Of a stretch of 64,000 nt of DNA, positions 33,755 to 42,769 are shown piece by piece. A program made the position numbers and the translations under genes. The stretch's first letter is position 1. Every line of letters starts with the position of its first letter. The stretch comes from Bacteroidia bacterium (lineage in GTDB: Bacteria; Bacteroidota; Bacteroidia; Cytophagales; Cyclobacteriaceae): positions 30,405 to 94,404 of the forward strand of contig JAUIAO010000017.1 in the NCBI GenBank assembly GCA_030425425.1. The letters are read 5' to 3'. The notes beneath the pieces were generated by a model that worked only from the letters and a program-made list of their open reading frames with translations, did not search any database and was not told the origin of the DNA.

Positions 33755-35066
33755 AATGATTCAATTCTATTCGTAACATTTGGGAGGTAGAAGATGTCAC
33801 CTTGTAGCGATCATCCATTCTATGACCAATGACCCACACGATTTCACCAGCAGACTCCAGTACCAGTACCTGCTTTTTCAATGTTAAAGGAATTTTGGAG
33901 TCAATCATAAAGTCACTCACCTTTTTTTTGCCCTGCATGCCCAGTGGGCGAAAAACATCGCCCTGATGCCAGTTTCTGACTTTGAGTGGAAAAATCACTT
34001 TTTCCCTATCAAAATAACCTATATCCTGTCTTCCACCCATTGGAAAATTGTTACCATCTTCGATCTCTATGCTCATCGTGATATCATCAAAGCGATGTAC
34101 TCCTACATCATCAACCTGGAAAATCAAATTGGTTGCTGCCTCTTCTCGCTTACTGATGAGCAAACTATTCCTATCCAAATTAATTTCATGGTTTTGGGAC
34201 AAAAACACCTTCCCAGACTCTCCGCGGAGGATTGCCGCCCCCAGATCCTGGGCGTCTGCATAATTGAATCCGTATTCTTTGATCAAATTGGAGAGAAGAA
34301 CAATGGATTTCGGATCATCGCTGAACCAATTCAAATCAAGCGAAGCGATTTCTCCCTGGGTTTCTATTCGCTCCGAGAGCAGTCCTACTTTTTCGTTCAG
34401 AATCTGAGCAGCACCTTGCATACGCTGTATCGTAGCCTCCATGGTATGCTCCAGGTTGGAATTGATTTTTTTCAAAAGCGGAATCACTTCATTACGAATC
34501 ATATTTCGCTGATAATCATTCTTTTGATTGCTTTTATCCTCTCTCCACGTAATCCCCTCACCTTTCGCATAAGCAAGGATTTCTTCTCGCGTGGAATAAA
34601 TCAAAGGACGTATCAAATGTCCACGCTTCACAGCTATACCTTCTAATCCGTGAATTCCCGTACCTTTTGTGAGATTGAGCAAAAGCGTTTCCGCATTATC
34701 GTTGGCATTATGCGCAGTAGCCACAAAATCGAACTCACCCATCAGGCTTTCGAAAAAGTCATAGCGAATTCTGCGAGCTATCATCTGAATCGATTCTGAA
34801 GTATCATACTCTTCGGCTGAAACCTCTTTTAAATGCAATTGAATTCCATGATCCTGGCACCATTGGGTAACGAGTTGTTGGTCTTTATCAGAATCTTCTG
34901 CTCTCAGATGATAATTTACATGAGCGACATCAAACTGATAACCTGCTTTGAAAAACAGATTCGCCATTACCATAGAATCTATTCCTCCGCTTACGGCCAG
35001 CAGCAAGCGATCATCCGGCTGAAGCAGATCATGTTTTTTAATAAACGTTAAAAAAGACTGATACAT
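33747..35066 (-). CDS. tilS: tRNA(Ile)-lysidine synthase
   Basis: 439 residues. Converts the wobble C of tRNA-Ile(CAU) to lysidine. The PP-loop ATP motif is LLLAVSGGIDSMVMANLF near residues 20-37; further N-type PPase motifs are HVNYHLRAEDSDKDQQLV, ATAHNANDNAETLLLNLTKGTG and REDKSNQKNDYQRNMIRNEVIP. The C-terminal domain ends with VRNWHQGDVFRPLGMQGKKKVSDF, typical of TilS. Start at 35066 (MYQSFLTFIKKHDLL) is chosen, since the longer form from 35132 would run 18 nt into the divergent OstA-like gene. Essential in most bacteria. Confidence 0.94.
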   Translation of the reverse strand: MYQSFLTFIKKHDLLQPDDRLLLAVSGGIDSMVMANLFFKAGYQFDVAHVNYHLRAEDSDKDQQLVTQWCQDHGIQLHLKEVSAEEYDTSESIQMIARRIRYDFFESLMGEFDFVATAHNANDNAETLLLNLTKGTGIHGLEGIAVKRGHLIRPLIYSTREEILAYAKGEGITWREDKSNQKNDYQRNMIRNEVIPLLKKINSNLEHTMEATIQRMQGAAQILNEKVGLLSERIETQGEIASLDLNWFSDDPKSIVLLSNLIKEYGFNYADAQDLGAAILRGESGKVFLSQNHEINLDRNSLLISKREEAATNLIFQVDDVGVHRFDDITMSIEIEDGNNFPMGGRQDIGYFDREKVIFPLKVRNWHQGDVFRPLGMQGKKKVSDFMIDSKIPLTLKKQVLVLESAGEIVWVIGHRMDDRYKVTSSTSQMLRIELNHYA

Positions 35067-35099
35067 AATATGTAGGTACGGGCTGTCGTTTAGAGTTAT

Positions 35100-35107
35100 T
35101 AGCTTTG
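35100..35107 (+). promoter_or_regulatory. Candidate -7 box for the OstA-bamD-rpoZ cluster
   Basis: TAGCTTTG fits TAnnTTTG and ends 7 nt before the ATG at 35115, in the 48-bp space between the divergent tilS and OstA-like genes. No -33 box is clear. Confidence 0.35.
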
Positions 35108-35114
35108 CACGCTC

Positions 35115-36830
35115 ATGCAGAAAGTACCACAATATTATATATTCCTGACCATCCTTTTGGCGCTTATAATCGACGTAAACGCACAGAAATACGAAAGGAT
35201 TAAATACAAAGCCGATGAGCTGGAGTTTGGCAGGGAAGATGGGGATAGCTTCCGAAAGTTAAAGGGCAATGTAGTCTTTACTCAGGAGAGCACTACAGTG
35301 TATTGTGATACTTCTTTTTATTTCCGAAAAACCAACAAAATGGAAGCCGAGGGTCACGTAAAAATCATCGACGACTCTACTACCATTACGGCTCGCAAAC
35401 TGGTTTATGAGGGAGATGAACGTATGGCCAAGCTCCGTGAGAATGTGAAGTATGAAAGAGGTGATGGTCAGCTATATACGGATTTTCTGGATTATGATCT
35501 GGAAGGAGAAATCGCACATTATTTTAATAATGGAAAGCTAATTGACACGACTAATGTGCTGACAAGTAAAACTGGCTACTATTTTGCCAAGGATAATTAC
35601 GCTCAGTTCTACACCAATGTGGTACTTACCACCCCGGATTTTGTGCTCGAAACAGATACCTTGAGATACAACACGTCCACCAAAATAGCCTATACTCAAG
35701 GACCTTCCAGAATTACGACCGAAGATGGTACAGTCGTCAGGAACAATGCCGCCGAATTTAGAACTGTAGCAGATGAAACAGATCTGATCGAAGGAGAAAT
35801 AGAAACAGATGACTACTTTTTAGAAGCAGAGGAATTGTTTTTTGACGAAGCGGAAAAGTTTTATCGTGCCAATTCTAATGTAAAAATGACTGCCAAAAAT
35901 GAGGATGTGATTATCACTGGCGATGAAGGTTATTATGACAGAAGGAATGGCATTAGCAAAATCTATGGCAACCCGCTCATGAAAAGAATTCTGGAAGCCG
36001 ATACTTTTTATCTGGCTGCTGACACTCTGGTAGCAATAGAGAGCGATTATGATTCTCTGAAGCGCATACTAGCATACCACCATGTGAGAGCATTCAAGGA
36101 AGGTCTGCAGGGCAGAGCTGATTCCATGTCATACTTCATGAATGATTCGGTATTGTATTTCTATTCTGATCCAATCATGTGGAATAATAAAAATCAGATC
36201 ACGGCAGACACCATCAATTTGGAGGTAACAAAAGATGAGATAAAATACATGAACCTGACCAATAATGCGTTTATGGTTTCTGAGGATTCTCTGAATAATT
36301 ATAATCAGATCAAAGGAAGAGAAATGAGATCGTATTTCCAGAATAACGAGCTGGATAAGATTATGGTAAATGGTAATGGTGAGATCTTATACTTTGCGCT
36401 GGAAGAGGGGGATTCCGTGCTGATGGGCATGAATAAGATCTTCTGCGCATCAATGCAAATTCGTTTTGAGGATTTAGCACTTTCTAGTTTCTCGGTTTAT
36501 ACGGAACCAGAGGCTCAATTTATTCCTCCACATGAACTCACTCGAGACATCCAGCGACTTGAGGGTTTTGACTGGCGAATCAATGAAAAACCTAAACTAT
36601 ATGATCTGGCTCCCTACCTTATGCCAGGATATAAACCGGTATTAGAAGTAGAAAAAGATAGTCTAAGTCAGGGTGAAAATGGCTCCTCCATACTTCCAAA
36701 GTCTCTTAACAAAGACTTACGAGGTTCTAAAAAAGGAATCAAACCACCAAATGGACAAAACCCAAAAATGCCAACTAAACCAACCGGAAATCTGAATCCA
36801 TCATCACTGAAAGAAGAAGATCAATTTTAA
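35115..36830 (+). CDS. OstA/LptA-like outer-membrane biogenesis protein
   Basis: 571 residues. Signal peptide (1-23, ends VNAQ). The rest is a long run of OstA/LptA-type beta strands in which each strand carries paired residues such as YKADELEF, LKGNVVFTQESTTVYCDTSFY, KMEAEGHVKIIDDSTTITARKL and ENVKYERGDGQLYTDFLDY, the hallmark of the beta-taco fold that carries lipopolysaccharide across the periplasm. The C-terminus is low-complexity, Pro- and Asn-rich. Bacteroidota genomes carry this OstA-like protein in front of bamD, in accord with a role in LPS or outer-membrane lipid transport. Not a full LptD; no barrel domain is seen. Confidence 0.85.
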   Translation: MQKVPQYYIFLTILLALIIDVNAQKYERIKYKADELEFGREDGDSFRKLKGNVVFTQESTTVYCDTSFYFRKTNKMEAEGHVKIIDDSTTITARKLVYEGDERMAKLRENVKYERGDGQLYTDFLDYDLEGEIAHYFNNGKLIDTTNVLTSKTGYYFAKDNYAQFYTNVVLTTPDFVLETDTLRYNTSTKIAYTQGPSRITTEDGTVVRNNAAEFRTVADETDLIEGEIETDDYFLEAEELFFDEAEKFYRANSNVKMTAKNEDVIITGDEGYYDRRNGISKIYGNPLMKRILEADTFYLAADTLVAIESDYDSLKRILAYHHVRAFKEGLQGRADSMSYFMNDSVLYFYSDPIMWNNKNQITADTINLEVTKDEIKYMNLTNNAFMVSEDSLNNYNQIKGREMRSYFQNNELDKIMVNGNGEILYFALEEGDSVLMGMNKIFCASMQIRFEDLALSSFSVYTEPEAQFIPPHELTRDIQRLEGFDWRINEKPKLYDLAPYLMPGYKPVLEVEKDSLSQGENGSSILPKSLNKDLRGSKKGIKPPNGQNPKMPTKPTGNLNPSSLKEEDQF

Positions 36831-36871
36831 AATCAAGTGTTTAGTTTAAGTTTGCGACCCAAATCAAAGAA

Positions 36872-37681
36872 ATGGTAAGAAAATTCACATATCCTTTATT
36901 AATAGCTTTGCTCATCGTTGGATCAGGATGTTCTAAATTTAGAAAAATCCAGAAAAGCGATGATTGGAAGGTAAAGTATGAAGCGGCTTTGGACTATTAT
37001 GAGGAAAAGGACTACTACAGGTCCAATACACTTTTAGAAGAAATCATCCCCATCATCCGAGGAACTCAGGAAGCAGAAAAGGCCAATTTCATTTATCCTT
37101 ACACCTATTTTGAGCAAGGTCAATATATCCTCAGCTCTCACTATTTCAAGACATTTACTGAAGTATACGCACGAAGTGAATATGCGGAAGAGGCAGCATA
37201 TATGTATGCATATTCCATGTACAAGCAGTCTCCACAGCCTAGTTTGGATCAAACCAGCACTTATGAAGCGATAGCCGCACTTCAAAATTTCCTCAATAAA
37301 TACCCTGCTTCTACGTATGCGGACAAAGCAGATAACCTCATAGATGAACTGCAGGTAAAGCTGGAAACCAAAGCATACGAAAATGCAAGATTGTATTACA
37401 AACTAAGAAGATACAAAGCAGCGCTGATTGCAATTGACAATTTCCAACTGGATTTCCCAGATTCTAAATACAATGAAGAATTGATCTTTATGGGTATAGA
37501 AACCGCTTTTGAACTAGCGCAGGTAAGTATCCGATCCAAACAGGAAGAACGTTTCAAAAATACGATCGTGCGATATCAAAAATTCATTGACCGATACCCA
37601 AACAGTAAATACATCAAGCAAGGAGAAAAATATTTTGCGGATAGCAGCGAACAATTGACTATCTTTGCCGATCAAAATTAA
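36872..37681 (+). CDS. bamD: Outer-membrane assembly lipoprotein BamD
   Basis: 269 residues. Lipoprotein signal with lipobox IVGSGCSK (Cys20). The mature part is five TPR-like repeats, with the BamD-type start YEAALDYYEEKDYYRSNTLLEEI and repeats with YFEQGQYILSSHYFKTFTEVY, SEYAEEAAYMYAYSMYKQSP and AALQNFLNKYPASTYADKADN. It anchors the BAM complex that inserts beta-barrel proteins. It is 41 nt downstream of the OstA-like gene and 13 nt upstream of rpoZ, a cluster conserved in Bacteroidota. Confidence 0.93.
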   Translation: MVRKFTYPLLIALLIVGSGCSKFRKIQKSDDWKVKYEAALDYYEEKDYYRSNTLLEEIIPIIRGTQEAEKANFIYPYTYFEQGQYILSSHYFKTFTEVYARSEYAEEAAYMYAYSMYKQSPQPSLDQTSTYEAIAALQNFLNKYPASTYADKADNLIDELQVKLETKAYENARLYYKLRRYKAALIAIDNFQLDFPDSKYNEELIFMGIETAFELAQVSIRSKQEERFKNTIVRYQKFIDRYPNSKYIKQGEKYFADSSEQLTIFADQN

Positions 37682-37694
37682 AAGAACCCTTAAT

Positions 37695-38003
37695 ATGGCG
37701 ATAAATCCATCAATAATTACCAGAGACAACAAGGTTTTATCAGAACCAACAGGAAATATTTACGAGTCAATTGCTGTCATAGGCAAACGCGCCAGACAAA
37801 TATCTGCACAGCAGAAAGAAGAACTAAACGGTAAGCTTGCTGAATTTGCTTCATCTGTAGATAATCTAGAGGAGATTTTCGAAAACAGAGAGCAAATTGA
37901 GATCTCTAAATTCTATGAAAGAATGCCTAAACCATCTACTGTTGCAGTAGAAGAATTTTTGGAGGGCAAAGTTTCTTTCAGAAAGCCAGAAGAAGAAGAA
38001 TAA
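37695..38003 (+). CDS. rpoZ: RNA polymerase omega subunit, Bacteroidota type
   Basis: 102 residues: begins MAINPSIITRDNKVLSEPTG, then GNIYESIAVIGKRARQISAQQKEEL, the omega-family core that packs against the beta-prime subunit, and an acidic C-terminal tail (KPEEEE). Start at 37695 is preferred to an upstream one at 37665, which overlaps bamD. It helps assemble RNA polymerase and can bind ppGpp in other phyla. Its place between bamD and coaBC is the usual one in Bacteroidota. Confidence 0.9.
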   Translation: MAINPSIITRDNKVLSEPTGNIYESIAVIGKRARQISAQQKEELNGKLAEFASSVDNLEEIFENREQIEISKFYERMPKPSTVAVEEFLEGKVSFRKPEEEE

Positions 38004-38013
38004 ATTACCAGCT

Positions 38014-39213
38014 ATGCTGGAGGGAAAAAAAGTACTATTAGCGGTTTCAGGCTCTATTGCAGCCTACAAAACCGCTTTTTTTGTGCGCTTGCTGGTCAAG
38101 GCAGGTGCTGAAGTAAAAGTGGTGATGACGAATAGTGCAAAGGAATTCATCACTCCACTTACATTGGCTACCCTATCGAAAAACCCGGTTTATTCCTCGT
38201 TTACATCAAATGATCAAGGTGAGTGGAATAGTCATGTTGAGCTTGGTCTGTGGGCGGATATTATGGTGATCGCTCCTCTCACAGCCAATACGTTATCGAA
38301 AATGGCTAATGGAGCATGTGACAACCTGCTCACCGCAGTTTACTTGTCCGCCAGATGTCCTGTGATGGTCTGTCCGGCCATGGACCTGGACATGTACCAG
38401 CACCCATCTACCCTCAAAAACCTGGATACTATTAGTGGCTATGGCAACCTAATCATAGAAGCTGAGCACGGTGAACTGGCCAGCGGCTTAGTAGGTGATG
38501 GAAGAATGGCAGAACCAGAACACATAATTCAGAAACTGGAATCATTTTTCTCTAAAAAAGAATCTTTCCGCGGAAAGAAAGTAATGATCACCTCTGGTCC
38601 AACCTATGAATCTATAGATCCAGTTCGCTTTATCGGCAATCACTCCAGCGGAAAAATGGGCAAAGCCATTGCTCTTGAACTGGCTGCTAGAGGCGCCACT
38701 ATCGACTTTATAACCGGGCCGTCAGTGAATCTCCCCGAGCACACTAACATCAGTATTATACCCATACTATCTGCCAATGAGATGCTTATTGAAGCGAAAA
38801 AGCATTTCGAAAATACGGATATCGCAGTTTTTGCAGCGGCAGTTGCAGACTACAGGCCAGAGACCATAGCAGAAAATAAAATCAAGAAAAAAGATGAACA
38901 GCTGAATATTGCATTAGTTCCCAATCCGGACATTGCGAAAGAAATGGGACAGATCAAAAGCAATCAATTCACTGTTGGTTTTGCCTTGGAAACAGATCAG
39001 GAAGATATAAACGCTCAGAAAAAACTGGAAAATAAGAATTTTGACATGATTGTTTTAAATTCTCTCAGAAATGAAGGTGCAGGATTTGCGCATGACACGA
39101 ATAAAGTTTCTATTTTCGACAAGCATAATAATCGTCACGATTTTGAGTTAAAAACCAAGTCACAGGTTGCAACTGATCTTGTGGACCTGATAGAAAAAGC
39201 ATTGCATGATTAG
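38014..39213 (+). CDS. coaBC: Bifunctional phosphopantothenoylcysteine decarboxylase / phosphopantothenate-cysteine ligase
   Basis: 399 residues, two steps of coenzyme A synthesis. The N-terminal FMN-binding CoaC domain (1-180) has GSIAAYKTAFFVRLLVKAG, the catalytic His in EWNSHVELGLWADIMVIAPL, and the active-site loop VCPAMDLDMYQHPS with Cys. The C-terminal CoaB domain (185-399) starts KVMITSGPTYESIDPVRFIG and has NHSSGKMGKAIALELAARGA and AAVADYRPETIAENKIKKK, the CTP-binding region. Its stop overlaps the next gene's start by 8 nt. Confidence 0.96.
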   Translation: MLEGKKVLLAVSGSIAAYKTAFFVRLLVKAGAEVKVVMTNSAKEFITPLTLATLSKNPVYSSFTSNDQGEWNSHVELGLWADIMVIAPLTANTLSKMANGACDNLLTAVYLSARCPVMVCPAMDLDMYQHPSTLKNLDTISGYGNLIIEAEHGELASGLVGDGRMAEPEHIIQKLESFFSKKESFRGKKVMITSGPTYESIDPVRFIGNHSSGKMGKAIALELAARGATIDFITGPSVNLPEHTNISIIPILSANEMLIEAKKHFENTDIAVFAAAVADYRPETIAENKIKKKDEQLNIALVPNPDIAKEMGQIKSNQFTVGFALETDQEDINAQKKLENKNFDMIVLNSLRNEGAGFAHDTNKVSIFDKHNNRHDFELKTKSQVATDLVDLIEKALHD

Positions 39214-40105
39214 AATCTTAACGCTCTTATTCGTTTTCTTTTCCTTCTCTGTAGTGGCGCAAGAGCTCAACTGTAGAGTGGTGGTGAATGCTGACCAAAT
39301 ACAGACTACTGAAAGAACGATTTTCACCGAGATGGAAACGGCTTTCACCCAATTCATGAATCAAAGGACGTGGACAGAAGATGAATATGGAGTAGATGAA
39401 CGGATCAACTGCAACATCATTATCACATTAGACCCTAATGAATCCATCCCTCAGTCAGGAAACTGGGGAGCTTCTGTACAGATTTTATCTTCCAGACCAG
39501 TCTATAACTCCGGTTACGAGACGATTCTACTAAACTTTGCAGACCGAGACTGGAATTTTGAATATCAGGCATCTTACCCACTCCAATTCAACGAAAACTC
39601 ATTTACCAACAATATCACCTCTTTATTAGCGTACTATGCCTATGTGATTATCGGTTTGGATTATGATAGTTTTGAAGAGCTCGGTGGCACCAGACAATTT
39701 CAAGTATCCAGCCAGATAGTTAGCAATGCGCAAAACGAAAACTATAAAGGTTGGTCACAATTCAATAGCATTCGAAATCGATATTGGCTCAGCGAAAACT
39801 TATTGGGTAGCAACTTTGAACCACTCAGAAAAGCACTTTATCAATACCATATTAAAGGGTTAGACATCTTTCAGGAAGACCCGGAAACAGCGAGAGTAAA
39901 TATATTGGAAGCTTTGAAAGCGGTTCGTGTGGCGAACAAATCTCGTCCCAGGTCCATTTTTACCATGAGTTTTATTGATGCCAAAGCTGATGAACTGACA
40001 CAAATTTTTAAAGAAGGCACCCCAGCCCAAAAACGTGAAGCATTTGAAATCTTATCGGAAATAGATCCGAGCAAAATGGAAACCTTCAACAGAATCAATG
40101 ATTAA
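39206..40105 (+). CDS. porD: DUF4835 protein, PorD-like type IX secretion factor
   Basis: 299 residues with a signal peptide (LTLLFVFFSFSVVAQ, 1-20). It fits the DUF4835 family: LNCRVVVNADQIQTTERTIF, FTQFMNQRTWTEDEYG, ERINCNIIITLDPN, PVYNSGYETILLNFADRDWNF and ITSLLAYYAYVIIGLDYDSF. The family is restricted to Bacteroidota and is named PorD, a periplasmic component linked to type IX secretion. Its presence in the window fits the T9SS sorting domain on the giant protein at 50422. It overlaps coaBC and precedes recN in a conserved order. Confidence 0.86.
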   Translation: MIRILTLLFVFFSFSVVAQELNCRVVVNADQIQTTERTIFTEMETAFTQFMNQRTWTEDEYGVDERINCNIIITLDPNESIPQSGNWGASVQILSSRPVYNSGYETILLNFADRDWNFEYQASYPLQFNENSFTNNITSLLAYYAYVIIGLDYDSFEELGGTRQFQVSSQIVSNAQNENYKGWSQFNSIRNRYWLSENLLGSNFEPLRKALYQYHIKGLDIFQEDPETARVNILEALKAVRVANKSRPRSIFTMSFIDAKADELTQIFKEGTPAQKREAFEILSEIDPSKMETFNRIND

Positions 40106-40176
40106 AGTTTCTGAACAGATTTTCATCAGCACTTAAAAAGCTTCTTCTATCACCCTCATTACTTCTGGTCAAACAT

Positions 40177-40184
40177 TACTTTTG
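40177..40184 (+). promoter_or_regulatory. Candidate -7 box for recN
   Basis: TACTTTTG matches TAnnTTTG, 50 nt upstream of the recN ATG, in the 128-bp gap after the PorD-like gene. No -33 box at the proper distance is seen, so recN may be read through from the cluster or from its own promoter. Confidence 0.35.
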
Positions 40185-40233
40185 CACGTTGCACAGCGAC
40201 TAATAGTCCTCTAATAGAAAAGTGAAGTAATCC

Positions 40234-41889
40234 ATGATCAAATCACTCAGCATTAATAATTATGCGCTCATTCAGAGCCTGGACATGTCCCCATCTCCAA
40301 AACTCAACATCATCACTGGTGAAACCGGAGCTGGAAAATCGATCATGCTTGGGGCTGTAGGATTACTCCTTGGAAACAGAGCAGATACGCGTGCTCTGTT
40401 TTCTGAAAATGAAAAATGTATCATTGAAGGTATTTTCGAGATTTCATCATACATGCTTCAGCCAATTTTTGAGGATTTCGATCTGGATTATGCGGATGAA
40501 TGTATCATCAGAAGAGAAATCAGCCCTTCAGGAAAGTCGAGAGCTTTCATAAACGATACGCCTGTCACACTCGACATTTTGAAAAAGCTGGGCATCCATC
40601 TAATGGACATTCACTCTCAGCACGAATCGTTAGAACTGGGCAGTAACAAGTACCAACAGGAAATCCTGGATCTATTTGCTCAAAACAAAGACCTTAAGCA
40701 GAAATATTCCGAATGTTATAGAGCATGGAAAGCTGCCCAGCTAAATCTGGAAAAACTTGAAAAACGAGCGTTGGAGAGTTCCAAAGACAAAGATTATAAG
40801 CAATTCCTGTTCACTGAGTTGCAAGAAGCTAACCTAAAACCGAATGAATTAGAAGGATTAGAAGAGGAGTTGTCGAGACTAGAAAATGCGGAAGAAATTC
40901 AAATTAATCTCGGTCAATTAGTACAGGCACTAGCCGAATCTGATTATTCCATTGTCAACCAATTGAAAGAGGCACTTCCATTAATCAATTCAATCAAAGA
41001 GTATGGCAAGGAGCTTGAGGCCATTTTTGAAAGGCTAAATAGTGTTAGTATAGAGATTGAAGATCTAACAGCCGACATTCAAAAAGAACATGAATCCGTA
41101 GAACTAGACCCAGAGAGGTTGAGCGAAGTGAAAGAGCGGGTGGACCTGATCATCAGACTACAGCAAAAGCATCTTGTTCAAACAACGGAGGAACTAATTT
41201 CCATCCAGGATAAATTGAACGAAGATCTAAAAGAAGTACTGAACCTGGATGATGAAATCTCCGCTGCAAAAAATAGATTAAAAAACTCCGAAAAGGACTT
41301 GAATAAGGCCGGTCTTGCACTGAGAAAAAGCCGAGACAGTCAAACCAAAAAATTCGCAAAAGCGATAGAAAGTCTCGTTCATAAGTTGGGGATTGAAAAT
41401 GCTACATTGGTAATCGACCTATCCGAGACTACTCCCGGACCGTCTGGTATGGATACCGTAGAAATGCTGTTTTCTGCCAACAAAGGTGTACTGCCAAGGG
41501 AAATAAAACATGTTGCCTCCGGGGGAGAGTTTTCCCGTCTTATATTCGCTATCAAATATCTTCTGGCTGATAAAACAGCATTACCTACGATTATTTTTGA
41601 TGAAATAGACACTGGAGTATCTGGTGAAATCGCCCTTCAGATGGTAGGAATGATGAAAGAAATGGCCACCAACCATCAGGTAATTTCTATTAGTCACTTG
41701 CCGCAGTTTGCTGCGGGTGGCGACAAGCATTACTTTGTATATAAGGATCATTCTTCGGATAAATCCGTCAGTCGTATTAAAGAGCTGGCAAAAGATGAGC
41801 GCGTGATGACCATTGCAAAAATGATCGGCGGGGAAAATCCAGGTCAAAGTGCCATTGCCAGTGCCAGGGAGTTGCTCGGGATTGGTTAA
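40234..41889 (+). CDS. recN: DNA repair protein RecN
   Basis: 551 residues, SMC-like repair ATPase that acts at double-strand breaks. Walker A is ITGETGAGKSIMLGAVGLLL near residue 29, followed by DIHSQHESLELG. A long coiled coil (about 150-370) holds the central region. The signature motif is HVASGGEFSRLIFAIKYLLA and Walker B is PTIIFDEIDTGVSG, then QVISISHLPQFAAGGDKHY. All ABC-type motifs are intact. Its 3' end overlaps the convergent lspA by 4 nt. Confidence 0.96.
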   Translation: MIKSLSINNYALIQSLDMSPSPKLNIITGETGAGKSIMLGAVGLLLGNRADTRALFSENEKCIIEGIFEISSYMLQPIFEDFDLDYADECIIRREISPSGKSRAFINDTPVTLDILKKLGIHLMDIHSQHESLELGSNKYQQEILDLFAQNKDLKQKYSECYRAWKAAQLNLEKLEKRALESSKDKDYKQFLFTELQEANLKPNELEGLEEELSRLENAEEIQINLGQLVQALAESDYSIVNQLKEALPLINSIKEYGKELEAIFERLNSVSIEIEDLTADIQKEHESVELDPERLSEVKERVDLIIRLQQKHLVQTTEELISIQDKLNEDLKEVLNLDDEISAAKNRLKNSEKDLNKAGLALRKSRDSQTKKFAKAIESLVHKLGIENATLVIDLSETTPGPSGMDTVEMLFSANKGVLPREIKHVASGGEFSRLIFAIKYLLADKTALPTIIFDEIDTGVSGEIALQMVGMMKEMATNHQVISISHLPQFAAGGDKHYFVYKDHSSDKSVSRIKELAKDERVMTIAKMIGGENPGQSAIASARELLGIG

Positions 41890-42569
41890 GAAGGAATACA
41901 ACAGTCATCCTCTGATCCTGAGATGGCATCTTTCATGGATTGATCAGCTCGCATTTGAGATGAATCAAAGCCTCCTGGATCATTCTTTTGAGAACCATCT
42001 CCGAAAAATTTTTTCTGAAACAAGATCAAAATAACCGCTCCTATGAAGATGGAAGAATCTGCCACATTAAAAATGGCGTTGAAAAAACGAAATTCTTTAC
42101 CCGCCAATAGTGGCATCCAACCAGGCCAATCAAACTTAAACAATGGAAAATAGAGCATATCAATCACCTGTCCGTTGAACAGTTTATAACTGGATCCATG
42201 TGGCGCATTGTCCAGCAATACACCGAATAAAGCACTATCGATTGAGTTTCCAATGGCTCCCGCCAATACCAAAGCTCCAGCCCAGAGCGCCCCAGGATGA
42301 ACACTTTCTTTAGCATACTTAATAATCAAATAGACACCCAGAACAGATGCGATTATCCTGAAAAGAGTCAAAGCAAACTTGGCATATTCCCAATTGGCTT
42401 TCATTCCAAAGGCAATGCCTTCATTCAGGACGTAGTGAATCCTAAACCACTCACCCAAAACATTGAATTCTTCGCCTAATTGCATATTGTTATGAACCAG
42501 CATTTTAGTTACCTGGTCCAAAATCACCACAGCAAGTGTCAACAATAAGTATTTATAGTATTTTTTCAT
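41886..42569 (-). CDS. lspA: Lipoprotein signal peptidase (signal peptidase II)
   Basis: Integral membrane aspartic protease that cleaves prolipoprotein signal peptides, here serving the several lipoproteins in this window. Four helices are visible. The catalytic aspartates are in GAIGNSIDSALFGVLLD near residue 115 and NAIFNVADSSIFIG near 175. At 227 residues it is longer than the 160-170 of proteobacterial enzymes, with an insert between the catalytic motifs (as in Bacteroidota) and a polar C-terminal tail of about 40 residues. It is convergent with recN, overlapping by 4 nt. Confidence 0.94.
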   Translation of the reverse strand: MKKYYKYLLLTLAVVILDQVTKMLVHNNMQLGEEFNVLGEWFRIHYVLNEGIAFGMKANWEYAKFALTLFRIIASVLGVYLIIKYAKESVHPGALWAGALVLAGAIGNSIDSALFGVLLDNAPHGSSYKLFNGQVIDMLYFPLFKFDWPGWMPLLAGKEFRFFNAIFNVADSSIFIGAVILILFQKKFFGDGSQKNDPGGFDSSQMRADQSMKDAISGSEDDCCIPS

Positions 42570-42769
42570 AGCGTCTCATCACAATCGAACAAATCCATCT
42601 TCTCTCTTCAATAAGTGAAAATCAAGATTGGTTCACTGAACGGCGGCAAGTTATGCACCTTTATAAAAAAGCTCAATTCCATTCAAACAAATTACAATTG
42701 AAATATGCCCGAATTATATAAAATTGCAATGACAGCAAGATCTTATTAAAGCATTAACCATCCCCGAAA

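Noticed and set aside
35067..35132. Upstream start for tilS
   Set aside because: The extra 22 residues are not part of the TilS fold and would overlap the divergent OstA-like gene and its -7 box.
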